DNA from: Litchfieldella rifensis | GTDB taxonomy: Bacteria; Pseudomonadota; Gammaproteobacteria; Pseudomonadales; Halomonadaceae | Assembly (NCBI RefSeq): GCF_042646605.1 | Contig: NZ_JBHRUG010000037.1 | Location: forward strand, 1-64,000 | Reading direction: 5' to 3' | Length of the DNA: 64,000 nt | Position numbers and translations under genes: made by a program | Notes under the pieces: generated by a model | Seen by the model: the letters and a program-made list of their open reading frames with translations, nothing else | The model's database searches: none | Told to the model about the DNA's origin: nothing | In this document: piece after piece, positions 55,345 to 62,876 of the stretch | How the letters are laid out: the number at the start of each line of letters is the position of its first letter | Position numbering within the stretch: the stretch's first letter is position 1

Positions 55345-55408
55345 AGGAAATCCTCGAAATTCGTTGCTTTGTCCAGTATTCGCGACATTCGCCGCAGTGT
55401 TGACGTCT

Positions 55409-55436
55409 ATGTGGGGGCCGCCGGAATCATTTCAAG
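55409..55436 (-). promoter_or_regulatory. Sigma32 (heat-shock) promoter of dnaK
   Basis: The minus strand has CTTGAAA (55430-55436), a 13-base spacer and CCCCCACAT (55409-55417), a near-perfect match to the sigma32 consensus CTTGAAA-N(11-16)-CCCCATNT. It starts transcription about 60 bp before the dnaK ATG, inside the grpE-dnaK gap. Confidence 0.8.
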
Positions 55437-55458
55437 TCCGCCCCCGCGATTGGTTTCG

Positions 55459-56082
55459 TCAGCTCGATTCCTGACTGACCACCACCATGGCGGGTCGCAC
55501 CAATCGGCCATTGAGCAGATAGCCCTTCTGCACCACCTCCATCACGGTGTTGGGCTCGAGCTCGGGATTGGGCACCATCGCCATGGCTTCGTGGTACTGC
55601 GGATCGAAGGGCTCGCCCTCGGGCTCGACCACCTCGACACCGAACTTGTTCAGCACGTCGAGCTGCATCTTCAGCGTCATGGAGACACCTTCGCGATGCG
55701 TCTCGTCGGCGCCCTCTTGCATGGCATCCAGCGCCTTCTCGAGGCTGTCGACCACCGGCAGCAATTCCTTGACGAACCTTTCCAGCGCGAACTTGCGCGC
55801 CTTGTCGACGTCCTGCTCGGCACGGCGGCGCACGTTCTGTGCCTCGGCGGCGGCGCGCAACGCCTGCTCCTTGGTTTCGGCCAGGCTCTGTTCCAACTCC
55901 TCGACGCGCGCGGTCAGCACCTCGGCGTCGGGTTCTTCCAGATTCTCGGCATCCGCCGCCGCTTCCTCGGCGGCCTCATCAGCCCCTTCCACGGTGTCCT
56001 GGGGCTCCGGCTGAGGCTCTGCTTCCTCGCGTTCGGCGCGCTCCACTTCCTCTTCGACGGGTGTCTGAGGTTCTTTAGCCAT
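55459..56082 (-). CDS. grpE: Nucleotide exchange factor GrpE
   Basis: The 207-residue dimeric protein releases ADP from DnaK. After an acidic, low-complexity N-terminal stretch (about 5-50) comes a long coiled coil (about 55-115) and the beta-wing domain with EVVEPEGEPFDPQYHEAM and VVQKGYLLNGRLVRPAMVVVS. ATG 56082 is preceded by AGGAG; an in-frame ATG 10 codons upstream is less likely. First gene of the grpE-dnaK-dnaJ unit. Confidence 0.96.
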   Translation of the reverse strand: MAKEPQTPVEEEVERAEREEAEPQPEPQDTVEGADEAAEEAAADAENLEEPDAEVLTARVEELEQSLAETKEQALRAAAEAQNVRRRAEQDVDKARKFALERFVKELLPVVDSLEKALDAMQEGADETHREGVSMTLKMQLDVLNKFGVEVVEPEGEPFDPQYHEAMAMVPNPELEPNTVMEVVQKGYLLNGRLVRPAMVVVSQESS

Positions 56083-56173
56083 GAACATCTCCTGACAGCG
56101 CACAACGGCCACAGGCCGCAGTTGGTGTACGTTTGGTTAACGAAGAACGGTGTGATAACCGGAGTTGCAGGCT

Positions 56174-56201
56174 ATATGGGGGTAACCGCATTGATCTCAA
56201 G
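56174..56201 (-). promoter_or_regulatory. Sigma32 (heat-shock) promoter of grpE
   Basis: The minus strand has CTTGAGA (56195-56201), a 13-base spacer and CCCCATAT (56174-56181). This fits the sigma32 consensus with a perfect -10 and one change in the -35. It lies about 95 bp before the grpE start and about 50 bp from the LexA box of divergent recN. Confidence 0.8.
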
Positions 56202-56252
56202 GCATCACCGACAATCCCTTGGCGACTGGCGATTGAAGCCCCCCATCAACTA

Positions 56253-56268
56253 CTGTATAAACACACAG
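56253..56268 (+). promoter_or_regulatory. LexA (SOS) box of recN
   Basis: CTGTATAAACACACAG at 56253-56268 matches the gammaproteobacterial SOS box CTGT-N8-ACAG, with A/T-rich spacer start. It lies about 55 bp before the recN start, where LexA would block the promoter. recN is a classic SOS gene. Confidence 0.8.
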
Positions 56269-56321
56269 AATGACATGTCATGGGAAACCTGCGTCGCGCA
56301 GGAGAACGCCTGGAGGTGATC

Positions 56322-57995
56322 ATGCTGGTGCAGCTTGCGATTCGCGATTACGCCATTGTCGATAGCCTGGATCTGGAGCTGCATGGCGGCATGACCGCCA
56401 TCACCGGCGAGACCGGCGCCGGCAAGTCGATCCTGCTCGGCGCGCTCGGCCTGTGTCTGGGCGAACGCGCCGATGCCGGCAGCGTGCGCCATGGCAGCGA
56501 GCGTGCCGACCTCTCCGCACGCTTCGACATCTCCGCCCTACCCCAAGCCCGCGCCTGGCTGGAAGGCCGCGAACTGCCCAGCGACGACTGCCTGCTGCGG
56601 CGGGTGATCACCGCCTCCGGTCGCTCCAAGGCCTGGATCAACGGCCAACCCACGACCGTCGCGGACCTCAAGGGCCTCGGCGAACACCTGATCGAGATCC
56701 ACGGCCAGCATGCCCACCAGGCGCTGCTGCGCGAGGACACCCATCTGCGCCTGCTCGATGACTTCGCCGGCCATGCGCCGGCCGTGGCGGAACTCGCCGC
56801 CACCTATCGCCAGTGGCAGGACCGGCGGCGCCGACTCAAGCGGCTGGCCGAGGACGGGGATGAGATGCAGGCACGCCGGCAACTGCTGCGCTACCAGGTC
56901 GAGGAACTCGACCAGCTGGCGCTGGAGGACGGCGAACTCAAGGCGCTGGAAGAGGAACAGGAAGCGCTGGCGCATGCCGAGGAGACGCTACGCGAGGCGC
57001 AGTTCGCGGCCGAATGCTGCGACCACGACGAGGCCGGCGCCCTGCACCTGCTGACCCAGGCGGTCAACCGGCTCGGCCCGCTGCCCGGCAGCGAGCGTGG
57101 CCACCTGGCCGAAGCGCTGGGCATGCTGGACGACGCGCGAATCCAGATCGAGGAAGCCGCCCGCGAGTTGCATCGCTTCGTCGACACCACCGAGCTCGAC
57201 CCCGAGCGCCTGGCCCAGGTCGAAGAGCGCCTGGGCGAAGTCCACCGCATCGCGCGCAAGCACCACGTGATGCCCGAAGAGCTCACCGGCCTGCATCAGC
57301 GGCTGCACGCCGAGCTCGCCGGGCTGGAAGGCGACGAACACGATCTCGAGGCGCTGACTGCCGAAGTCGAAGCGCTACGCGACAACTGGCGCCAGCAGGC
57401 TCGGGCGATTGCCGAAGCGCGCCGCGAGGCGGCGGTTCGCTTCGGCAGGGAAGTACAGGATCAACTGGCCTTCCTGGCCATGGGCAAGGCCAGCTTCCGG
57501 GTGCAGGTAGAGAGCAGCGATACGCCGGCGCCCAACGGCCTGGACAGCGTATGCTTTCTGATCAGCGCCAACCCGGGCCAACCTGCTCGGCCCTTGACCA
57601 AGGTCGCCTCCGGGGGCGAACTGTCGCGCATCAGCCTGGCCATCCAGGTGGTGGCCGCCAGCCATTCGACCATTCCCACCCTGGTATTCGACGAGGTCGA
57701 TGTCGGCATTTCCGGCGCCACTGCCGAGATCGTCGGCCAACTGCTCAAGCGCCTCGGTGCTCAGGGGCAGGTAATGACCGTCACCCACCTGCCTCAGGTG
57801 GCGGCTCAGGCACATCAGCACCTGCACATCGAGAAACAGGCACGCGACGACACCACCCTGACCCAGATGGCGCTGCTCGATGAGGCTGGCCGGGTCAGCG
57901 AACTGGCGCGCATGCTGGGCGGCGTCAAGCTATCCGAACACACCCTGGCCCACGCTCGCGAAATGCTCGATGCCAGCCAGCGCGCCCATCACTAG
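56322..57995 (+). CDS. recN: DNA repair protein RecN
   Basis: The 557-residue SMC-like ATPase helps repair double-strand breaks. Walker A is GETGAGKS (29-36), followed by a long coiled-coil middle (about 150-370), the ABC signature region KVASGGELSRISLAIQ and the Walker B FDEVDVGISGATAEIVG. I chose ATG 56322, with GGAGG 5 bases upstream, matching the normal MLVQLAIRDYAIV start. It is divergent from grpE and controlled by a LexA box. Confidence 0.97.
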   Translation: MLVQLAIRDYAIVDSLDLELHGGMTAITGETGAGKSILLGALGLCLGERADAGSVRHGSERADLSARFDISALPQARAWLEGRELPSDDCLLRRVITASGRSKAWINGQPTTVADLKGLGEHLIEIHGQHAHQALLREDTHLRLLDDFAGHAPAVAELAATYRQWQDRRRRLKRLAEDGDEMQARRQLLRYQVEELDQLALEDGELKALEEEQEALAHAEETLREAQFAAECCDHDEAGALHLLTQAVNRLGPLPGSERGHLAEALGMLDDARIQIEEAARELHRFVDTTELDPERLAQVEERLGEVHRIARKHHVMPEELTGLHQRLHAELAGLEGDEHDLEALTAEVEALRDNWRQQARAIAEARREAAVRFGREVQDQLAFLAMGKASFRVQVESSDTPAPNGLDSVCFLISANPGQPARPLTKVASGGELSRISLAIQVVAASHSTIPTLVFDEVDVGISGATAEIVGQLLKRLGAQGQVMTVTHLPQVAAQAHQHLHIEKQARDDTTLTQMALLDEAGRVSELARMLGGVKLSEHTLAHAREMLDASQRAHH

Positions 57996-58110
57996 GCACT
58001 ACGGTGATGAGTAGGCACTCTACATCATCAGGTACTATGACAAGACGCAGGCAGGCACCGCCGCCCTCGACGTCTCGAGGCCGGCGTCGTCCATTCTCGG
58101 GCGCTGCGGG

Positions 58111-58554
58111 TTACTTCTTGATGTTTTCCTGGCGAGTCGCCTTGGAGCCCTTGGGGCGTACATAGAGCACCAGAGCATGGTCGACGAGTTCGAAGTCATG
58201 CTCTTCGGCGATCTCCTGCTGGCGACGTTCGATGGTTTCATCGAAGAACTCGATGATCTCGCCGCTCTCCAGGCACACCATATGGTCATGATGCTCTTCC
58301 TGGGAGATTTCGAAGACCGCATGGCCACCATCGAAGTTATGACGAATCACCAGGCCGGCGGATTCGAACTGCGTCAAGACGCGATAGACGGTCGCCAGCC
58401 CGACATCCTCTCCGGCTTCCAGCAACGCCTTGTAAACGTCCTCGGCACTCAGGTGGTGCTGATCGGGCGCATTCTCGAGAATCTGAAGGATCTTGACGCG
58501 CGGCAGGGTCACTTTCAGACCCGCTTTGCGCAATTCATGGTTCTGATCGGCCAT
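58111..58554 (-). CDS. fur: Ferric uptake regulator Fur
   Basis: The 147-residue winged-helix repressor uses Fe(II) to shut off iron-uptake genes. The DNA-binding part is seen in LRKAGLKVTLPRVKILQIL and DVGLATVYRVLTQFESAGLV; metal ligands in EEHHDHMVC (about 86-94). The structural CxxC of E. coli Fur is CxxS here (C94, S97) and no C-terminal cysteine pair exists, as in Pseudomonas-type Fur. ATG 58554 gives the normal MADQNHELRK start. It is divergent from bamE, the conserved fur-omlA arrangement. Confidence 0.96.
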   Translation of the reverse strand: MADQNHELRKAGLKVTLPRVKILQILENAPDQHHLSAEDVYKALLEAGEDVGLATVYRVLTQFESAGLVIRHNFDGGHAVFEISQEEHHDHMVCLESGEIIEFFDETIERRQQEIAEEHDFELVDHALVLYVRPKGSKATRQENIKK

Positions 58555-58626
58555 GGTTGCTCTTCGCAGTAACGTGTAGGGTCGGGTATCATCGACCGAC
58601 TCAACGATAGTGAAGAACAGGCGCAA

Positions 58627-59070
58627 ATGCAAAAGCTGATTAAAACAGTCACCCTTTCCGTCGCGCTGTCGCTGGTCGGCGGCTGCAGCTACCTCGGCGT
58701 GTACAAGCGCGACCTGACCCAGGGCAACCTGGTGACCCAGGACATGGTTGCCGAACTCCAGCCAGGCATGAGCCGCGAGCAGGTCAAATACGTGATGGGC
58801 AGTCCGCTGCTCGAGGCCCCCTTCGATGCCGACCAGTGGGACTATCTGTTCCGGCTCGATGAAGCCTACGGCGGCGTGGATCAGCGGCGCGTGACACTGA
58901 CCTTCGCCAACGATCGCCTGGTGAACATCACCACCGAAGGCGACCTGTCAGGCGATATCGACCTTACGGCTCCCGACGGCCCCGGCCCCACCCCGGAAGG
59001 CGTCGGCCCCGAAGACAATCTCATGACCCCCCAGCCTTCGCCCGAGGAGATCGAGGAGGGGGCGCCCTAA
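58627..59070 (+). CDS. bamE: Outer membrane assembly lipoprotein BamE
   Basis: The 147-residue lipoprotein (OmlA/SmpA) is part of the BAM complex that inserts outer-membrane barrels. The signal peptide ends in the lipobox VGGC with the acylated cysteine at C20. The BamE fold is shown by QGNLVTQDMVAELQPGMSREQVKYVMGSP and WDYLFRL. The Pro/Gly/Glu-rich tail (about 110-147) is longer than in E. coli. Divergent from fur. Confidence 0.95.
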   Translation: MQKLIKTVTLSVALSLVGGCSYLGVYKRDLTQGNLVTQDMVAELQPGMSREQVKYVMGSPLLEAPFDADQWDYLFRLDEAYGGVDQRRVTLTFANDRLVNITTEGDLSGDIDLTAPDGPGPTPEGVGPEDNLMTPQPSPEEIEEGAP

Positions 59071-59082
59071 GGGGAAAACCCG

Positions 59083-59421
59083 TTAGTGCTGGTGGTCGCC
59101 CCTGCGTGATGCTCGCTGTTTGCGGGCATCCTTGGGGTCGATCTTGAGCGGCCGGTAGACCTCGACACGATCCCCCGCCTGTAGCTCATGGTGGTCGGGG
59201 TCGCGCAGCAGCTTGCCGAAGATCCCCAGGCCGGCCTCGGCAAAGGTTTCCTCCGGCAGCTCGGGGAAATACCGCGGCAGATCGGCGAGCGCCACCGCCC
59301 CGCGCGCGGTGGTGCCTCGGGGCACTTCCAGGGTCACGATCTTCTGCCGTTCGGGCAGCGCAAAGGCGACTTCCACCACCAGGCTCCCGAACCGCTCCTC
59401 TTCGCGTTCGGAGTCAGCCAT
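59083..59421 (-). CDS. rnfH: RnfH family (RatB) ubiquitin-like protein
   Basis: The 112-residue protein has a beta-grasp (ubiquitin-like) fold, with VEVAFALPERQKIVTLEVPRGTTARGAV at the start and GIFGKLLRDPDHHELQAGDRVEVYRPLKIDPKDARKQRA as the signature end. Role is not established; in E. coli it forms an operon with ratA. Its ATG lies 8 bases inside the ratA end, so the two are translationally coupled. Confidence 0.9.
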   Translation of the reverse strand: MADSEREEERFGSLVVEVAFALPERQKIVTLEVPRGTTARGAVALADLPRYFPELPEETFAEAGLGIFGKLLRDPDHHELQAGDRVEVYRPLKIDPKDARKQRASRRGDHQH

Positions 59422-59845
59422 AGATCTCGTCGGCACGCCGTGTAAAGGAGTCTACCAACTGCCCCGCCACCTGCTGGAACAACTTGCCGAAGGCCATGCC
59501 CAATAGCCGATTGGCGAACTCGAACTCCATCTCCAGGCTCACCTTGCAGGCATTCTCGCCCATCGGCGTGAACAACCAGCGCCCGCGCAAGCGACGAAAG
59601 GGCCCCTTGACCAGCGACAACTCGATACGCTCCGGCGAATACAGGTCATTGCGGGTGGTAAAGCTCTGCTCGACACCGGCCTTGGCCAACGTCAGTTCCC
59701 CGATAAGGTGGACATCATCCTGCTCGATCAGGCGTGCCCGACGACACCCGGGCAGAAACTCTGGATAGCGCTCGAAATCGTTGACCAGGTCGAACATCGC
59801 CTGGGGAGAATGCCGCACCAGGGCGGACCGATTGACCGTTGGCAT
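59414..59845 (-). CDS. ratA: RatA/COQ10-like START-domain protein
   Basis: The 143-residue SRPBCC protein belongs to the family of E. coli RatA and mitochondrial Coq10. It begins VNRSALVRHSPQAMFDLVNDFERYPEFLPGC and ends FANRLLGMAFGKLFQQVAGQLVDSFTRRADEIYG, both diagnostic. It likely binds ubiquinone; the E. coli protein was also reported to interfere with ribosome subunit association, so it is sometimes called a toxin. It is opposite smpB, the conserved ratA-smpB arrangement. Confidence 0.94.
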   Translation of the reverse strand: MPTVNRSALVRHSPQAMFDLVNDFERYPEFLPGCRRARLIEQDDVHLIGELTLAKAGVEQSFTTRNDLYSPERIELSLVKGPFRRLRGRWLFTPMGENACKVSLEMEFEFANRLLGMAFGKLFQQVAGQLVDSFTRRADEIYG

Positions 59846-59977
59846 GTACCTCTCCGCTGACTTTACAAGGCCTTGGGCGTATCATGGGCAGTTATTTCGT
59901 CAAGCCTTGAATGGTACCACGCTTCCCCCCATCTCGGAGGGGTCGCCACCACGAGGCATATCGATCAACGAGGTTTC

Positions 59978-60463
59978 ATGGCCAACAAGAAAGGCAAGAG
60001 CAAAGGGCCCGGCAACAACGTCATCGCCCAGAACAAGAAGGCGCGCTTCGAATACCATATTCAGGAGACCTTCGAAGCGGGCCTGGCATTGTCAGGTTGG
60101 GAGGTGAAGAGCCTGCGCGCCGGCAAGGCCCAGCTCACCGACACCTATATCCTGATCAAGAACGGTGAGGCCTGGCTGCTGGGTAGCCATATCACGCCGC
60201 TCAACACCGCCAGCACGCATGAAATCGCCGACCCGACGCGTACCCGCAAGCTGCTGCTACACCGCAAGGAGATCGCCAAGATCTTCTCGCGCACCCAGGA
60301 CAAGGGGCACACCTGCGTGCCGCTGAAACTGTACTGGAAGAAGAACCTGATCAAGTGCGAGCTGGCCCTGGTCACGGGCAAGAAGCAGCACGACAAGCGC
60401 GCCACCGAGAAGGAGCGCGACTGGAACCGCCAGAAGGCGCGCATCATGCGCGACAATACGTAG
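59978..60463 (+). CDS. smpB: SsrA-binding protein SmpB
   Basis: The 161-residue protein binds tmRNA and brings it to stalled ribosomes. The core NKKARFEYHIQETFEAGLALSGWEVKSLR, the YILIKNGEAWLLGSHI segment and the basic tail EKERDWNRQKARIMRD that reads the empty mRNA channel are all present. I start at ATG 59978 with GAGG upstream. Its RNA partner ssrA lies 60 bp downstream. Confidence 0.97.
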   Translation: MANKKGKSKGPGNNVIAQNKKARFEYHIQETFEAGLALSGWEVKSLRAGKAQLTDTYILIKNGEAWLLGSHITPLNTASTHEIADPTRTRKLLLHRKEIAKIFSRTQDKGHTCVPLKLYWKKNLIKCELALVTGKKQHDKRATEKERDWNRQKARIMRDNT

Positions 60464-60523
60464 ATGAGTGGGGCTTGAACTAGCATTGCCTCATCCCCAC
60501 CTGTTAGAATGCACAGGTTCCAC

Positions 60524-60904
60524 GGGGGCGACATGGCTTCGACGCCGGTGACAACCTCCTAGGTGCATGCCGAGAGCGTGATGTATCTCGTAAATCCAAC
60601 ATCACGACTAAATAGTCGCAAACGACGACAACTACGCTCAGGGCGCGCTGGCAGCTTAAATAGCTGTTAGCTTCTTGCCCGGCCCGAACGCGATGTGCCC
60701 ATTCATCGCCGACGGGATATGAGCTAAAGCTGATGGGATCGCGGTTGGCGGCGTCCTCACGTCAATCGCTAAACCTTTGAGGAATCGCGTTGCTGGATCC
60801 TGCCCGTCGGAGCCAGTGGCGTTAAACCAGAAGACGGACCTAAGCATGTAGAGCCGAAGAGCGAGTACCGGCGGACGCGGGTTCAATTCCCGCCGCCTCC
60901 ACCA
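60524..60904 (+). ncRNA. ssrA: Transfer-messenger RNA (tmRNA)
   Basis: The 381-nt RNA has a tRNA-like end made by 5' GGGGGCG (60524-60530) and 3' CGCCTCC plus ACCA (60894-60904), with a GGTTCAATTCC T-arm. The resume codon GCA is at 60618 and the tag frame ends with TAA at 60657-60659, encoding ANDDNYAQGALAA, a 13-residue degradation tag close to the E. coli one. A TAGAAT -10 box lies at 60505-60510; no good -35 is seen. It follows smpB. Confidence 0.97.
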
Positions 60905-60919
60905 ACAAGCATACGAATC

Positions 60920-60941
60920 AAGCACCTACGGGTGCTTTTTT
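60920..60941 (+). terminator. Rho-independent terminator of ssrA
   Basis: A 7-bp stem with TACG loop (60920-60926 with 60931-60937) runs into six T residues. The 60942-61081 stretch after it holds no gene or element I can recognise. Confidence 0.85.
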
Positions 60942-61081
60942 CGTTTTCCAACCCACCTGTCCATCCTCTCGAACCCGAGCGCGCCAGGCACCACACCTAT
61001 TTCCGTGCCAGCACCCGCTGGATTGCTGATCACCTTTGCCCCAACGGCGACCAGTGATTTAGGCTCTTCCGGGCCAGAGAC

Positions 61082-61966
61082 TTACCAGGCGGCCTCGTCC
61101 CCAGGTGGCTTGCGCGCGGCAATGCAGTGACACTCGAGGCCGAGATGAACCCGCCCATCCTCCGCCTGGTATGGCTCCACGGCCTTGGCGACAGCCTGCC
61201 AGATGTCTTGCTGCTGCTCGGGCGACTGCCCGTCGAGGAGCCTCACGATGTCCCGGGCAATATCCTGCAGGAAGTGGACATAGGCATCGGGTGAGTCATG
61301 GACACATTCGCTGGCGACTTGCTCGAGCGCTATCTGATCGAAGCCCGCCGCCTGGAACCGCCGCTCGAGGTCCGCGCTGTCGGCAAGCCGGAAGATATTC
61401 GGTTCGTCGGGATCCGGTGGCCCGACCCCGACCGCACGGCGCACCGTCGCGCCCGCCACCGACAGCAACGGCGACTTCGCGGGCTCGCTGAAAACCGCCA
61501 TGGCAACGCGACCACCTGGCTTCAACAACTCATGGACCCGACTCAGACACGCATCCGGGTCGGCCATCAACATCAACCCCCACCGGCACAGGGCAGCGTC
61601 GAAACCGGCTTCCGGAATCTCCAGCACCTCACCGTTGCACGCGTAGAAGGAAACGTTCGTCATGCCAGCCTTGGCGACCCGTTCACGGGCCAGTGCAATC
61701 ATCTCCGGCGAAAGGTCCGTCGCCACCACCGTTCCGCTGGAGCCCACCCGCTCGAGGATGCTCATCAAGGGCTCGCCATAGCCCGTGGCGATGTCGAGCA
61801 CCTTGTGTCCGGCATCGAGTCGGGCCATGTCCACCAGCCGGTCGTTGATCACCTGGGCGGCCGATTCGATGGTTGGCGCCCACTTCTTCCAACCAGCGGC
61901 CACGGAGTCCCAGCCCCGACGGGCTGCCTCCGCCCCCTGTGCCGGATCGGATGAGTTCTCGGTCAT
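61082..61966 (-). CDS. SAM-dependent class I methyltransferase
   Basis: The 294-residue protein has motif I VLDIATGYGEPLMSIL (about 58-73), an acidic end of strand 2 in VVATDLSPEMI, and FDAALCRWGLMLMADPDACL as the motif IV region. It resembles UbiE/Coq5-like enzymes acting on small molecules, but the substrate is unknown and it lacks operon partners. ATG 61966 is preceded by GGAGAAG; the open frame before it is arginine-rich noise. It lies downstream of the tmRNA gene, a frequent insertion site for foreign genes, but no integrase or repeat is visible. Confidence 0.85.
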   Translation of the reverse strand: MTENSSDPAQGAEAARRGWDSVAAGWKKWAPTIESAAQVINDRLVDMARLDAGHKVLDIATGYGEPLMSILERVGSSGTVVATDLSPEMIALARERVAKAGMTNVSFYACNGEVLEIPEAGFDAALCRWGLMLMADPDACLSRVHELLKPGGRVAMAVFSEPAKSPLLSVAGATVRRAVGVGPPDPDEPNIFRLADSADLERRFQAAGFDQIALEQVASECVHDSPDAYVHFLQDIARDIVRLLDGQSPEQQQDIWQAVAKAVEPYQAEDGRVHLGLECHCIAARKPPGDEAAW

Positions 61967-62161
61967 GGCAGCTTCTCCACCTGAACCAGCGCCCTGCCTT
62001 GCGCAAGGCCTTGAACTTAGCTTAGCAGCAGTTCGGTAAGGCCTTGGCAAGAATGGCGTATTGGCGGAAAGGCCCTTTCCCGCTTGCCCCGCCCGCCCTT
62101 GGATGGAATTATTTTCTCCTGCGGCAATCTACGCTGCCGTGCCATACGAGAGGGAGGTCCA

Positions 62162-62710
62162 ATGCACAAGGGTATCCATCATTCACTGTTAGCCATGGCC
62201 TGCGCCCTGCTGCTGGGTGGAGCCGCCGTTGCCGATGCCAGCGAGGACAAGGTCTTCGGTTGGGTGGAAAAAGCGACCGTCGAACCTTGGGGTGTGGAAG
62301 TGAAGGCCAAGCTCGACAGTGGCGCCCTGACCTCGTCGCTGGATGCTCGCGATATCGAACGCTTCGAAAAGGACGGCGAGGAGTGGGTGCGCTTTCGACT
62401 CGAACTCGAAGACGAGGATAGCGGCGAGGTGACCACCGAGACGCTCGAGCGGCCGGTCAATCGCAAGCTCCTGCTGCGCGGTGCCGGTGGCGAGACCCAC
62501 CGGGTCACGGTGATCATGACGATCTGTGTCGGCGACACCCTCTACGAGGAGGATTTCAGCCTGCGCAACCGGGAGAACATGCTCTACCCGGTGCTGCTGG
62601 GACGGCGCACCATCGAGCACCTGGGACTCCTCGACGCGACCCGGACCTTCCAGCATCAACCCGAGTGCGATGACGATTCGCCGCGGGTCGCCTATGAGGA
62701 CGATGACTGA
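62162..62710 (+). CDS. Exported retropepsin-like (RimB/DUF785, 'zinc protease') family protein
   Basis: The 182-residue protein has a signal peptide (about 1-27, ending near ADA) and a small aspartic-protease-like domain. The segment VKAKLDSGALTSSLDA contains the DSGA motif corresponding to DTGA of retropepsins, and LYPVLLGRRTIEHLGLLDA fits the C-terminal LLGR motif of PF05618, a family named 'putative ATP-dependent zinc protease' on old evidence. In other bacteria relatives sit with glutamate-ligase (RimK-like) genes; here an MscS channel gene follows. GGGAGG ribosome site. Confidence 0.82.
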   Translation: MHKGIHHSLLAMACALLLGGAAVADASEDKVFGWVEKATVEPWGVEVKAKLDSGALTSSLDARDIERFEKDGEEWVRFRLELEDEDSGEVTTETLERPVNRKLLLRGAGGETHRVTVIMTICVGDTLYEEDFSLRNRENMLYPVLLGRRTIEHLGLLDATRTFQHQPECDDDSPRVAYEDDD

Positions 62711-62876
62711 GAAGCGACACGCGGCCTTCTCCATCGCCTGACAGGAGCATCGCTAGCTGTACAATACGTGTATAGAATGATGCGAACCGATGCCGATACG
62801 GATGGGCTGCGAGTCCGGGTGCCTGGCACCGCGGGTCCGGCCCCGCCTTCCCACGCTGATTCATGGAGGTCGAAGC

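Noticed and set aside
60475..60510. Complete sigma70 promoter for ssrA
   Set aside because: The -10 TAGAAT is good, but TTGAAC is 24 bases away and TTGCCT only 13 bases away, so no -35 fits.
60656..60925. 89-residue frame opposite the tmRNA gene
   Set aside because: It lies across the tmRNA and its tRNA-like end; frames like this (RRRELNPRPP) are common false calls on tmRNA complements.
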